Source of the DNA: Arthonia radiata
Taxonomy: Eukaryota > Ascomycota > Arthoniomycetes > Arthoniales > Arthoniaceae
DNA length: 64,000 nucleotides
Direction of reading: 5' to 3'
Assembly (NCBI GenBank): GCA_002989075.1
Contig: PSQN01000012.1
Location: 868,001-932,000 of the forward strand
The notes below the pieces were generated by a model. It saw nothing but the letters and a program-made list of their open reading frames with translations. It was not told the origin of the DNA and ran no database searches. Below are positions 10,796 through 21,984 of this stretch, in pieces (position 1 is the first letter of the stretch; each line of letters starts with the position of its first letter). Both the position numbers and the translations under genes were made by a program.

Positions 10796-11020
10796 TTACG
10801 CCTTGCCCTTACCCTTCCCGGATCCAGAGCCCTCCGCTTGATCACTCCCTCCGCCTCCCCCTTGCTTGAAGTCCCCGTACCTTTTGTCGGTGACTGGTAG
10901 GCCTTCGTCACTCCTATCCTTCTTCTTCGGCGTCAACGCTTTCTTGAGTTTCTCCTTGGGCTCTGTATAGAGGATTTCCTTGGCAGCGCCGCCCATGTCT
11001 CTCGAGTGTTCGCCTCCCAT
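10796..11020 (-). CDS. Small charged hypothetical protein (74 aa)
   Basis: An uninterrupted 74-aa frame begins with ATG at 11020 and ends with TAA at 10796. The protein is hydrophilic: an N-terminal MGGEHSRDMGGAAKEI, a Lys-rich middle (EKLKKALTPKKKDR) and a Gly/Ser/Lys low-complexity tail ending GSGKGKGKA. It has no signal peptide or membrane segment. I do not recognise the family; it looks like a small, probably disordered, possibly nucleic-acid-associated fungal protein. It is too short for length alone to prove coding; the biased, protein-like composition is the main support. Confidence 0.5.
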   Translation of the reverse strand: MGGEHSRDMGGAAKEILYTEPKEKLKKALTPKKKDRSDEGLPVTDKRYGDFKQGGGGGSDQAEGSGSGKGKGKA

Positions 11021-11868
11021 GATCTCTTTGGTGTTGCTTTTTGAAGGTTGTTGGTTGCGAATGTTTTTGTGAAAAGATGACTGATTGGTGGTTGATGTAA
11101 GGAGTCGATTGAAAAGGTTGCTGAGATTTCTGCAGAGCCACGAAGAGTGCGCTGAATGAAAGGTTATATGCTCTGTAATTGAAAAGACAGCTGTCGTTGC
11201 TGCTAACTATGACGGAACTTGCAAACACGTTTCGACGTTTTTGCAGATGTATCAGGATACGATGCGGAGGCTGGTGACAACACGAAGTCATCGCCGGTTA
11301 TTTTCATTCGAAACAAGCCTGCGCGTCTCCCGCCGTCTGCCACCACCACAAGCGGGTAGGCTCCTTCCGCATGCATGGAAAGGATGAAGATGCACCGACG
11401 CTCAATTGAAGTCGTGGTCTCCGGTAGCGCCTCACGAATGGGTCGGTGAGGCATCACACATATGCAGCTGATGCCATACTGAAAACACGTGGGTCCGAGA
11501 GAAGTACGGTATTCCAATTCTGTTTGTTTGCGTGGCACCAATACTAAATTAGTCGACTTACACCACTCTTCGAGTGTGAAAGTAGATACGTAGCAACTTG
11601 TCTTTGCCGCAAAATGTCGGGAGACTAAATGGTGCGACGTTTGCGGCACTGTCAAGGACCAGCTTCAGTCTCGATGATTGAGAAGAGTAGCATCTAAGTC
11701 ACTTGGCTGGTCCGAGTATCTTGATCTTGACACCGTCTTTTTTTATTGGCTAGATGCATGACCACGACTACTACCAAGAGTACAAAAATTGATGTAGATT
11801 TTTGCTCGACCTGAACTAAGCTAAATCGGCGAACATCGCTCTTGATGCGAGCGTTGGAAATTGGGAGA
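11021..11868. other. Spacer with one weak open frame
   Basis: Mostly unannotated sequence. A 150-aa open frame on the - strand (11203-11655) has no recognisable domain, and antisense frames of similar length occur over proven genes in this window, so I do not call it a gene. Confidence 0.4.
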
Positions 11869-12300
11869 TTAAGACCATTGACCAAAGGCGGTCTGTACGC
11901 GCGATAAGGTTGTCGCTTGGATGCGGATCAACTTGTTACGAATGGCCATTAGCAAATCTTCACAGGCCTGTCCAATTGATTCTTCAGCGCTGTGGTAGTG
12001 CTCATCCGGGCCTTCGTAGCGAACAGTCAGCGCGGAGCGATTGAAAAACCGTACACTAAACCATGTACTGAAGGTCTCCTCGGGGCCGAACCCGGTAGTA
12101 AGCGGCAAGTCTGCTGCTACCGTGTTACGACTATCTTTTGCTAGATATATCTCTACGAGATCTCGTACTAGATTTGATAGGCCTACTACTCCTAATTCCT
12201 ACCACTACCCCTGGTAATACTTGGCCGCCGATTTAGCGGTACTATAGTACCTAGCACTAGATCCGTTAGACACGTCTAATGCTTCTAAGCTAATTTTATA
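11869..12300 (-). pseudogene. C-terminal part of an unidentified gene, 5' half eroded at the AT-rich boundary
   Basis: On the - strand a frame is open from 12198 to a TAA at 11869 (109 aa) and reads as a natural protein, with segments such as ETFSTWFSVRFFNRSALTVRYEG and AEESIGQACEDLLMAIRN. Upstream, two TAG codons (12205-12207 and 12199-12201) interrupt the frame, but protein-like sequence continues beyond them (for example ALDVSNGSSARYYS) to about 12,300 before dissolving into AT-rich DNA. Both stops are explained by single C-to-T or G-to-A changes. I do not recognise the family. The gene appears to straddle the composition border, with its distal part untouched and its proximal part mutated, as expected if RIP leaked from adjacent repeats. 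No start is visible. Confidence 0.5.
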
Positions 12301-12679
12301 TTTAGCCCTTTTATTATTATTAATAATAAGTATATCTTACTCTTAATTAAGATAGTAACTTAATAATCTATGTAGTAGATCTTTATTTATTTAGATAATA
12401 ACTTTATAATTAAGAGTGCCGCTAAACTATATATTAAGGAAGGTTATATTTTAGATTAAGGCTAGAGTACAATACTATAGCTTTATAGAAGCGGTTTATA
12501 TAATAGAGAGTATCTCTAATTAAGAATCTTAGATTTAGATACTTAAAGAATAAAGAAGAATAAGTTAATATAGATTAATAGCTCTAAATATTATACTAGT
12601 AGTACTCTATACTTTCTATATCATTATATTATTTACTAACTTACTAATAAGTAAATATATAAATACTAGAGTTAGATAC
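12301..12679. other. AT-rich sequence, nothing resolved
   Basis: Heavily degraded TA-rich DNA between the eroded gene and the first LTR copy. No feature can be supported. Confidence 0.4.
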
Positions 12680-13535
12680 TACCTTAGAGGCCCTCTTAGA
12701 AGTTTAGATATAGTTATTCTATAGTACTAAAAAAGTTTTAATAAAATTATTAGTATTTTAATAGTAGAAATCTAGATTATAAAGAGTATTAAAACTATAT
12801 TATTGCTGGAATGGTTTTTAAGATTAGATCTATATTTAGATTATCTTCTAAGTATCTAGATTAATATATATCTAAAAACAATTTAAATCTAAAATTTAGT
12901 GGTAGTTATAAGATTTAGATTAATATAATATAGATAATATAAAACTAATATAAAACTAAATATAAAATCATTTTAAAAAGCTTTACTAGGGTTACTTAAC
13001 CCTATTTAAAAGAAGAAGTAGCTATGTAGTAATCTAAGGCTATTTTAGTAATTAGTAACGCTGGAAAAAAATTTAAGTTTTTTAGACTCTAGGCAAAAAC
13101 CTAGTATAGAAAGATATTTTACTATCTAGTATAGTAACTAGCTAGCTAAGGTAGACTTAGATAGAAAAAATTAAGTTATAACTTTAGCTACTACTACTAC
13201 TACTAGAACTAGATAAAATTTTAAATCTTAGGTAGATTTAGACTAGTCTTAGGTTGTTTAATATAAGGCTATAATATAGCTATAATATAGTAGTAAAACT
13301 AGATTAGATCTTATTTCTTTTATAATTATAATAATAAGAGCTATTATAACTAGATTATTAGTAAAAATTAATAATTCAGTAAGGGTAGTAGTTATAAGAT
13401 CTAAGTATATAAGTATTTTTTAATATAGTGTTATCTAGTCTTAAAACTATTATATATCTATTTTAGTATAGTATTATAATAATATTATAATAGTATTCTA
13501 ATAGTATCTTAACCTGTAGAATAGGCTATAAGGTA
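12680..13535 (+). mobile_element. Gypsy-type LTR copy A (solo, about 0.86 kb)
   Basis: One of five dispersed copies of a roughly 1-kb sequence that starts TACCTTAGAGGCCC and ends AGGCTATAAGGTA (compare 31,803, 38,363, 39,853 and 56,054). Two of the copies flank a gypsy pol relic in direct orientation, so I read the family as LTRs; this one stands alone and is about 150 bp shorter. A 9-bp direct repeat AGTTAGATA sits just outside CTACCTTA/TAAGGTAG, which would instead suit a MULE-like DNA element; the exact ends are uncertain. Confidence 0.6.
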
Positions 13536-13716
13536 GAGTTAGATATATAAGCTAGTAGAGTTACTTATAGAAGTAGTAGTAGTATAATATAAATAGTAGG
13601 GTTATTAAATCTAACTTTATACTTAATAGAATTATATCTTTAGTACTAGACTAGAGAAGTAATAACTAAAGGCTATATTTTAGAATAATTAAGATTTTCT
13701 TAGAATAACTCAATTA

Positions 13717-13939
13717 CCCACACCCTCCTCACTCGGTCCTATTGGACATAGAATCCTACGCTATTCCGCTTCGGGTTTCCTTATTCGTCGGTACTAGCTG
13801 AAGCTAGTACCCCACGCTTATATAAAATCTCCGGTTACACAAGATCGATTTACCTCCCTACTATCTTCCTACGCTTTAAACTTCTAGATATAGTACGAGA
13901 TCTATAGAAACAGGAATAGAAGATTTAGAAGCTTCTATA
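13717..13939 (+). repeat. Extra tandem copy of the Fot1/pogo element left end
   Basis: About 223 bp that repeat, in direct orientation, the first ~225 bp of the adjacent transposon (13,942 onward), including the full terminal inverted repeat. The join lies at a TACC shared by the element start (TACCCGCA) and the internal CATACCAA, which suggests duplication by slippage or unequal exchange, or insertion next to a truncated relative. Confidence 0.75.
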
Positions 13940-14189
13940 TACCCGCACCCTCCTTACTCGGTCCTATCGGACATAGAATTCTACGCTATTCCGCTTCGGG
14001 TTTCCTCATTCGTGGGTGCTAGCTGAAGCTAGCACCCTACGCTTATACAAAATCTCCGGTCACACGAGATCGATTCACCTCCCTACCATCTTTCTACGCT
14101 TTAAACTTTTAGATATAGCACGAGATCTATAGAAACAGGAATAGAAGATCTAGGAGCTTCTACATACCAATCGATTAAAGAAGAAGCTT

Positions 14190-15771
14190 AACTTTAAGCA
14201 GCTAGCTCGCGATAATAATATCCTATACGCGACGCTTTATGCCCGCTTTTAGAAGCGTAGATCGATCTAGGAGCGCTATAATACCCCCGAGCGGCTTACA
14301 ACTGCCTAAGATAGAGCTTTCTGTAGCTATATTAATCGCTTAGAGAAGATTTATCTCGCTCCGACCCGTCGTATAATCGTATCGGCGGCCAATTTGATCC
14401 TAGCGCGAGCGTTAAATGTAGGTACAGACGCACCTCTCCCCCAAGTTTCGAAGTCTTAGTACTAAAGATAGCTAGCTCGGTATCCTTAGTATAAGCTAGC
14501 ACGCTAGAAGCCAATAGAAATAACGCGGTACCTGGCGTAAAACCGAGATACTATCCAAAAGTAGTATTAAGAGCTTAGAGAGCTAATATAAGAGTATACG
14601 ATCGACCCGCATAATATCTAAAATATCGATCAAGCAGGCTTCTGCGTCGGGATAAGAGCTTCGAATTGGGTTGTAGTACGATCGTATACAACAAGAGTAG
14701 CAGCTCCAAGCGCAACAGATTGTACACTAGTTACTCTAATTAAGACGATCTCTGCAACTAAATCGAAGCTAAATCTAATTGTAGTGCTTCTAGGCGTTAT
14801 TTACCAGGTATACTGGGTCAAAACAGATATTGAAGGCGAGACGATGCTTGCTCTTTCTGAATTAGGCTATGTTAATAATAATATTATGCTTGAGTACCTA
14901 TAGTACTTCGATAAAGCTACCTTAAAGAGGCAATAGAGAGTATATCGACTGCTTCTTTTAGATAGGTTTGCCGGCCAAGCTACTGTAGAGTTCGTGTAGT
15001 ATATCGACGATCACAAGATTAAGATCTTCTACTTTTTAGCGCATATAACACACCTAATGCAGCCGCTTAACGTATCGATCTTCTATATTAAGAAGTACTA
15101 CTACGCGCAGGTACTCGATCGGGCAGTACGTTCTAGCGCAACCAAGTTTAAGAAGATAGACTTTCTTAATAAGCTTCTAGAGATACGCAGAAATACGTTT
15201 AAAGAGGTAACTATACGCTTAAGCTTTACTAAAACAGGAATCTAGCCGTTAGATATAAGTAAGGTACTTAATTAGATACCGAACCTATATAAAGCCTATT
15301 AGAAACTAGATACCGATTAGAAAAAGTCGCCTAAAACTCTCTAAACGGTACAAAAACTAGATCAATACGTTAACTCGATCGTAGATTAGGTACAGTACCT
15401 GCAAGATCCCGATCGTTAGGTTCATCCGACTTAGAACGCATTTAATTAGCTTGTGCGTGCTAGTTTGCGTACAATAACTGAACGGAATTTAGCTCTTAAA
15501 GATCTCAATTCTATTCAATTAGAAGCACGCAGACGTAAGGAACTTAAGCGCAAGAAGAGCGATAGTCGCTAGATACAGAAAGGAGGCGTAGTTACAGCTT
15601 CCTCTTTAAGAACAATGGTTGGAAAGTAGAATCGGGAGGGCAATCAAAGAGAAGCTCGGCGCATAGAGAACGTAGGAACGGAACAAGCTAGGGCTCTAAC
15701 TGCTAAAATAAGCAAGCTAGCTATAAGATTGAAACTCAAGCTATCGATTAGTAAGCAGATTATCGAGTTTT
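14190..15771 (+). pseudogene. Fot1/pogo transposase relic (one frame, many TAG stops)
   Basis: One reading frame can be followed almost end to end. The N-terminal part shows a CENP-B/Tc5-like helix-turn-helix region (around 14,334-14,530, with NLILARALNVG and KPIEITRYL). NIDQAGFCVG at about 14,622 carries the first catalytic Asp (14,628). RLLLLD at about 14,955 carries the second. The C-terminal block THLMQPLNVSIFY...KTGI (15,048-15,245) is diagnostic of the pogo/Fot1 DDE family. The frame is interrupted by numerous TAG codons but few frameshifts, so the damage is point mutation rather than indels. The protein is not functional. Confidence 0.85.
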
Positions 15772-15835
15772 AAGCTTGTTACGATCTATAAGTAGCTAAT
15801 ATGAGCGAATCGATTTCGTATAACTAAAGATTCTA

Positions 15836-15941
15836 TATAAGCGTAGGGTGCTAGCTTCAGCTAGTACCGACGAATAAGGAAATCTAAAGCGGAATAGCGT
15901 AGAATTCTATATCCAATAGGATCGAGTAAGGAGGATGCGGG
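15836..15941 (-). repeat. Right terminal inverted repeat of the Fot1/pogo element
   Basis: The reverse complement of this stretch matches the left terminus: CCCGCATCCTCCTTACTCG, the GAATTCTACGCTATTCCGC core, and CTAGCTGAAGCTAGCACCC at the inner end. The inner palindrome CTAGCTGAAGCTAG occurs in both ends and may be a transposase-binding or hairpin site. Confidence 0.8.
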
Positions 15942-17954
15942 TACTAGTATAAATCCTCTAGATTAGAGAATAATATAGAATATATTTAAGGATTAAATTT
16001 AGTAATATATCTCTTATATTTATTACTATGATAAGAATATACTTGATTCTATAGATAAAAAAGTTTTATAACAATTTTATACTTTAAGACTTAGAAATAG
16101 ATACTAATTATATAGAGCTAGATAAAGTACTCTATATAATATATTAGCTTAATTCTAATCTAAAGAGCTATTCCAATCTCAATTAAATTTACTCTATATA
16201 CAATCTAAACTAAATCTAAATTAGATTTTTAGCTTAGATTGAGTTTAATCTAGATTAGTATATTAAAGTAATTCTAGTAATCTAAATTAATATAGTTAGT
16301 TTGGTTTGACTTAGATTATATATAGAGCTAGTTTATTACTTTAGTTCTAGTTTAAATTAGGGTCAATATATATTAGATATTCTTAAAATAGAATTATATT
16401 ATATTATATTTAGATACTCTTTAGAGTTTAATACTACTAGTTGTAGTTCTATATCTTATTATTCTAAACTTAATTCTAACTTCTCTTTTACTAATTAGCT
16501 CTATCTTATAGCCTAGACTAAAGATAATAAAATTATTTAATTTAACTTATATCTCTATCTTTAAGGTTATACCGAAATATAGTTTATATTAGAGCTATTC
16601 TAAGACTAGTAGTATAAAGTCTAGTCTTTACTTAATATATAGATAAAAACCTTATTAGAACAATTCTAGCCTAATACTAAAGTATTAATATATATCTTTA
16701 TACCTAAGAGATTTACTATTACTAATACTAGATATAGAGACTATACTACTAAGTTTATATATAAGGTTAATAATATAGACCTAACTATAAAGATACTAAT
16801 ATATTTAAGACTAATATAAGTCTTTTATAACCTTGATATAGAACTATATAATTAGCTTAACTTACCTAATAAGAGCTAAATAATCCTAAAGTTTATTAAA
16901 TAGCTTAACTAAAATTATCAGGTATAGAAGTAGTACTATATAAAGACTAAACTTTATAATACTAAGTCTAACTACCTAGATATATAGAAAGAATATTAAG
17001 ACTAAGGTATAGAGTATTAAGACTATAATAACTATTATAATTATAATCTAGAATATTAAGAGTAATAAATAAACTAATAAGACTCTTAATTCTAAGACTA
17101 GTAAGATAGATTTAAGAAGTAAGATAAGCTCTTTAAAGATTATAATCTATACTAAGAATAAGACTATAGTAGCTAAGACTAAGGTCCCTTTAATACTAAT
17201 TCTTCTTATAGTTAGTATAGAGAAAATAACTAGAACTAAGACTAATTCTTTAAATAATAGTTCTATGGATAATCTTATATACTAGTATGCTAAACTAATT
17301 AATTCCTTCTAAGTCTAAATTATCTTAATTCTAATACTATTAATACTAATACTTTTATTCTAAATATCCTCTTGAATCCTAATATACTCTATAATATAAA
17401 AATAATAGTAGCTAATATAAGCCCTTAGATATAGATATAGATACTATTTAGGTAAAGTTATAGTAGACTATTTTCTAGTAATAACTAGAGCTTTAGTAGT
17501 AGGAGAACTAAGGTCTTCTCTCTAATATAAATATAAGTATCTATACTAACTTAAATAACTCTTACTAAGCTCTAACTAGATATCTACTAATAATGATATT
17601 ATTAATGCTAGCTATAAATATATCTAGTAGATAGAACTAATCTATAAACTTTAAAGAAGTAAGTATATAGATAAAGAACTAGGATATAAGCTAGATAGTA
17701 CTATAAGACCTAAATATATACTTTATATAGTAGGAGATATAGTAGGTAAGCTAGACTAAATATATAGAGAACTAATTTACTATAGTATAGAATAGACTAA
17801 ATAAGCTAGAGTATAACTAGTAGGAGAAGAACAAGTTTAATAATAGTAATAAGAAGTATTACTAGAAATACAATAAAAATAATATCTATTTTAACTCTTA
17901 CTATACTAGTACTAGATTTAGTACTCTATTATTATCTAAATAAATTTAGTCCAC

Positions 17955-17993
<39 letters not shown>
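17955..17993. repeat. TTA trinucleotide microsatellite
   Basis: About thirteen uninterrupted TTA units. It is the cleanest simple repeat in the window. Confidence 0.95.
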
Positions 17994-17995
<2 letters not shown>

Positions 17996-18165
17996 ACTAA
18001 AACTTTATCTCTTTAAATAAGCTATATAACTATCTACCTACTTATAACTAACTAAAGAAGGCTCTAAAACTCTAAATTATACTAACTAGAATAATTAAAT
18101 TAAAAATAAAGAATATTCTATTAAATAGACTTACCTTTATATTCTAGTATTATACTGCTATTAGA

Positions 18166-18300
18166 GTTATCTATAGAGGAGAATAGGAGCTAGTATCTAG
18201 CTTCTATTCTACTTCTATTTAGTTAGAAGTAAGAGTAAAGGTTAGTATTTTAATAGAAAAAGAGTTATCTTAATTTTATTCTATTCTACAGTTCTCTATA
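18166..18300. mobile_element. Short internally deleted MITE relative
   Basis: Begins CTATAGAGGAGAATAGG and ends ACAGTTCTCTATAG, with internal TTCTATTCTACTTCTA, matching the termini of the MITE at 46,927-47,533. Only about 135 bp remain, so it is an internally deleted or truncated copy. Confidence 0.45.
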
Positions 18301-18348
18301 GGTATAGAGTAATCTAATAGATATAGGTTATATATAGGGATAGATTAA

Positions 18349-18450
18349 GCTTAGGTTTACTTATCTAGTACCTAAGTCTTAGTATATAGGCTTAGGTTTA
18401 CTTATCTAGTACCTAAGTCTTAGTATATAGGCTTAGGTTTACTATTCTAA
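18349..18450. repeat. 41-bp minisatellite, about 2.5 copies
   Basis: The unit starting GCTTAGGTTTACTTATCTAG recurs at 18,349, 18,390 and, partially, 18,431 with no visible mutation between full units. That implies recent homogenisation compared with the surrounding decay. Confidence 0.85.
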
Positions 18451-18554
18451 TATCTAATTAGATACTTATTATAAAGCTTATTACCTAACCTTTATAATAA
18501 GCTTTATAATAAGTATTTTTACTTTTTACTTATCTCTTTTAGCTAGTTTATTAC

Positions 18555-19066
18555 TATTTGAAAAGGTGCAGGGAAGAAGAAGGATACTACTATAAAGAGT
18601 AGGAAGACGAGACCAGCTTAGGACTGGTACAATACTTAGGCTTAGTACAGGTACAATACTTAGTAATAAGGAGAAGCTGTTGTTATATTGTCTGTCTTAT
18701 TACCTAGAATCCTCTAAAGAGATTTTAGCTTATATATTTAAGTCTAGCGGCTTGTATAGGACCTACTAAATATCTATTCTTTTTTTTAATAGAGGCTAGA
18801 TAACCTATAACTTATTGTATAAGACAAAAATTCTGTCTATTTAAAACTATTAGTCTTTAAGTTTATTCTATATTATCTTAGACTACAGGCCAGCTATTTA
18901 GAACGGGTTGTATAATACTTCTTCTTGTCCTAAACCCGGGCTACTAGGCCCGACCCTTTAGATAAAAGGCTTATTCTATTTTAAACCGAGACAGCCGGTA
19001 AGACCTATTCAATACTCCGGGCCCCTAGGGGTTCCGGCTAACCAGCTAGTTAGTTAATTTCTAATA
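18555..19066 (-). repeat. Copia 3' LTR
   Basis: 512 bp, aligned end to end with 30,503-31,013 and with the solo LTR at 53,648-54,154. Read on the - strand, the family consensus begins TGTTGGAAATTAACC and ends CCTTTTTAACA; here TG/CA ends have become TA by transition. Confidence 0.9.
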
Positions 19067-19089
19067 CACTCTCTTAATTAATTAGTTAT

Positions 19090-21509
19090 TTTAGCTAAAT
19101 AATAAGCTAATTTAAGTTCTAAACGTTAGTATTCTAAGTCGATCGGTTTTATTAAACTGTCTGCTAATTGTTTCTTTATAAAAACGTATTTAAGCTCTAT
19201 TTAGCCTGCCTAAACGTTTTCTCTAATATAGTAATACTGTATATCAATATGCTTAGATTTAGCTCGGAAGGTAGAGTTTTTAGTAAGTTCTTTTGCTAAA
19301 TTGCTGTCGGTAAGTAATAGTTTTACCGGCAAAACCGGAGTATCCGGTCTAATTTAACTGGCTTATTCGGGCAAATCTGTGCTTGCCTGGTGCGTTAAAG
19401 CCCGTTAAGTCTTTTTATCCGCAGACTTTTTAAAAGTACCCGCTAAATCGGTAGTAATCGAATTTTCTTTAAAAATTCTAGACAGTTTAATAGCAATTAA
19501 TCGGATAAATAACTGTTTCTTTATAACTTCTTTAAGAATTATATATTTAGCCTTATAAAAGCTTAAGGCGACTATTTTTTGTAACTTTAAATTTTAGCTA
19601 AGGGCTCTGTTTTTGAGTAGAAAGATATAGCCAGTAGTTAATTTTCTAGTACCGAGGTCCCCCCTCTAATCTACGTTATAATAGCTAGTTATACTGTTTA
19701 TTAAGGAAAATTTATAGTAAAGGCTAAGATTAGAAGTTTTATTTAAATAAGCTTAAAGGCTACTTAGAACTCTTTAGTGCTCCTTGCTAGGATTCGATAT
19801 GTATCGGGCTAGTAGGCTAGTTATAAAGGCAACATTGAGTCTTATCTTTATTATTAGATACAAAATTAACCCAATTTATTGCTAATAATTAGAAATATTG
19901 GCACTGCTAGCTTAGTTAGGATTTGGTGTCAATTTTAAGCCGACGGGTTGCGGTATTTTTCCGGGCATTCGGCCATTTTCTTCGAATATTTAGTTAAAAT
20001 TTTAGTTAAATAAGTCGACTAGTCTAGGCGAATTGTTTTTGCCGGACAATCTTAAGTAATTTTAATTTTTAGAAACTTACTAACGTCTTCTAAGTTCTTA
20101 ACTATAAGAGTCTTATTTAGTTCCTAGTAAATTTTAGAGATTATTTTAGTAGAATTAAATACAGTTAATATATTGTCTACGTAGACAATTAAAATTACCT
20201 TCTTTCTAGTTCTTTAAATATAAACCGACTAATTATATACTAGAGGTTTGAAACCTATTCCCCTTAGTAATTCTTAAAGATAGGCTTTTTACTGTCGGTC
20301 GATCTATTTTAAACCGTAAAGGGCCTTCTTTATTTAATAAACTTTATTAGTTCTATTAAATAGGCCAGTTAGCTGCTTAATATAAATAATCTTGTTTAAC
20401 TTTATATTAGAATAAGCTAACTTTACGTTCTATTGCTTTATTTTTTAGTCTTTCTCTGCTACTAAGGCTAGTATAAGCCGGTAAATAATTAAATTTACTA
20501 TATTCGCAAAGATCTTTATAAAATTAAGGCCGGGTCTTTGCTGGCAGCCCTTAGCTATTTAGTAGGCTTTAAAAATCGGCTCGCTCTCTAGAAAGTACTT
20601 AATCTTCGGTACTCAGCGCCCTTTTAGCGCCTTTCTGTTTAGCAGTAGCTCGGTTAATATTTAAGTTTTTTAGTTAGCTAGCTCTTTGAGCTCCGACTAC
20701 ATTATATTTAGCTAAGAAGGCTAATTCTTAGATACTCTTATTTTTTTTAAATTAGTAAACTCTTTAGTAACTACAACTAAGGCCTGTTCGGCGTATTGTT
20801 CTAGATTATTATAGAACTCGTTAAACTAATTTTTGTCGGCGTTTTTGTATATAAAATCTATTTTCTGGGTACAATTAATATCTACTCGGCCGAAGTCTTC
20901 GGTACTTCTATAATCTAACTTAATAAAAAGGTTAGACTCGTCTAGAGCTCTAGTTTAGTATAGTTCTTATTTAAATTCGTCCGCTAGCTGTTAAGATATA
21001 GAAGAGATATACTATTTCTCGTATAAAGGACTCTCTTCTTTATTAGAAGATATCTTCCTATTATTTTAAAATTTAGCGGTTAAATTTAGCTCGTTTTTAA
21101 ACTTAACTTTTAGTTATTCTTTAAGCTCTTTAGAAATACTCTCGGTTAATTAATTAACTATAGATTCCCGTAAGTCTTAAACAAATTTTCCTTTTTAAAC
21201 GTAAACGTCTCTTTCTTAGTAAAACTTCCGGTTATTAGGGTCTAAGAGCTTATATTAGTTTAATTTATAGCCTATTAAAATATAAATAGTTACTCTAGCG
21301 TCTAGTTTCTTTAGTTTAGATTCTTTAAGATAAGTAACTAAGCCTTAAATTTTAATAGTACTAATATCCGGTTTTTTACCGTTTTTTACTTTGTACGGAG
21401 TAATGAACCCCGGTAATCTAGTATAGGGGGTCCTATTATAAATAAAAGTAGCTGTTTTTAGCGCTTTATTAAGGTAGTCTAGCGATATAAAGTATTGCTT
21501 AAACTTTAC
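19090..21509 (-). pseudogene. Copia pol relic: reverse transcriptase and RNase H
   Basis: On the - strand about 20,200-20,100 reads ILIVYVDNILT, the copia RT active site YVDDIL with the second Asp changed to Asn, followed by a VKNLEDVSKFLKIKIT-type segment. About 19,260-19,117 reads SKHIDIQYYYIRENV, then a KYVFIKKQLADSLIKPI segment: the classic end of copia RNase H (RSKHIDIRYHFIRE...QLADILTKPL). Stops are TAG/TAA. The remainder of the polyprotein lies at 28,564-30,490. Confidence 0.85.
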
Positions 21510-21959
21510 TATAACGCCGGTCGCTGAGAGAACCGAACTAAGGCTTACTTGCCTTGTGTGCTTGTTGACCTTAGTGGTGGGTGTCTCGTGTACTAGAGAC
21601 TAAAAGACAGGAGAGGCGAAATAAATTACTAAAGGTAAGAGGGGCTTAACTAGAGTAGATAGAAGGTAAAGTATGTTACCTAAATATAGTTAAGAAACTT
21701 ATATTTAAATATTAAGTTAATAGATTAAAGTCTATTTTAAGGTCGATTATTAGTCTAGCTATATAGTCTAAGGTATATAAGTATATTTCTCTGTATCCGA
21801 TAGTCTTAACAATCTCTTTGTCGCGTAGTCGGGATTCTATTACAATATAGCGACGTCGGCGACGTCGCTATATTGAAGTTATTGAGTATACTATATAATA
21901 CTCTAATAAGGTTAGCTGCGCTTAGCCTTGTACTAGCCTAATGTAGTAAGATCGTAACA
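21510..21959 (-). repeat. Nested gypsy 3' LTR (450 bp)
   Basis: Pairs base for base in length with 28,109-28,558. It contains a near-perfect palindrome around 21,845-21,880 (CAATATAGCGACGTCG...CGACGTCGCTATATTG), present in both LTRs; this could be a regulatory site or hairpin. Confidence 0.93.
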
Positions 21960-21984
21960 TAAGGTCCTCTCTTTAAGGCTAGTC

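Larger units (their letters stand above)
13942..15941 (+). mobile_element. Fot1/pogo-type (Tc1/mariner superfamily) DNA transposon, 2,000 bp
   Basis: Terminal inverted repeats of roughly 115 bp begin CCCGCACCCTCCTTACTCG on the left and match, inverted, at 15,836-15,941. The element is flanked by TA on both sides (13,940-13,941 and 15,942-15,943), the Tc1/mariner target duplication. It encloses a degraded pogo-type transposase. It is less AT-rich than its surroundings, so it was mutated less or arrived later. Typical Fot1 elements are 1.9-2.2 kb. Confidence 0.85.
15944..18554. other. AT-rich degraded DNA, mostly unresolved
   Basis: TA-rich relic sequence. It contains an ATT microsatellite (17,955-17,993), a MITE fragment (18,166-18,300) and a 41-bp minisatellite (18,349-18,450). 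Between about 16,600 and 17,900 the + strand has in-register protein-like pieces that could be a retrotransposon gag, but I cannot assign them. Confidence 0.4.

Noticed and set aside
11203-11655. 150-aa - strand frame as a gene
   Set aside because: It has no recognisable domain, and its length is within the range of antisense noise seen over known genes here.
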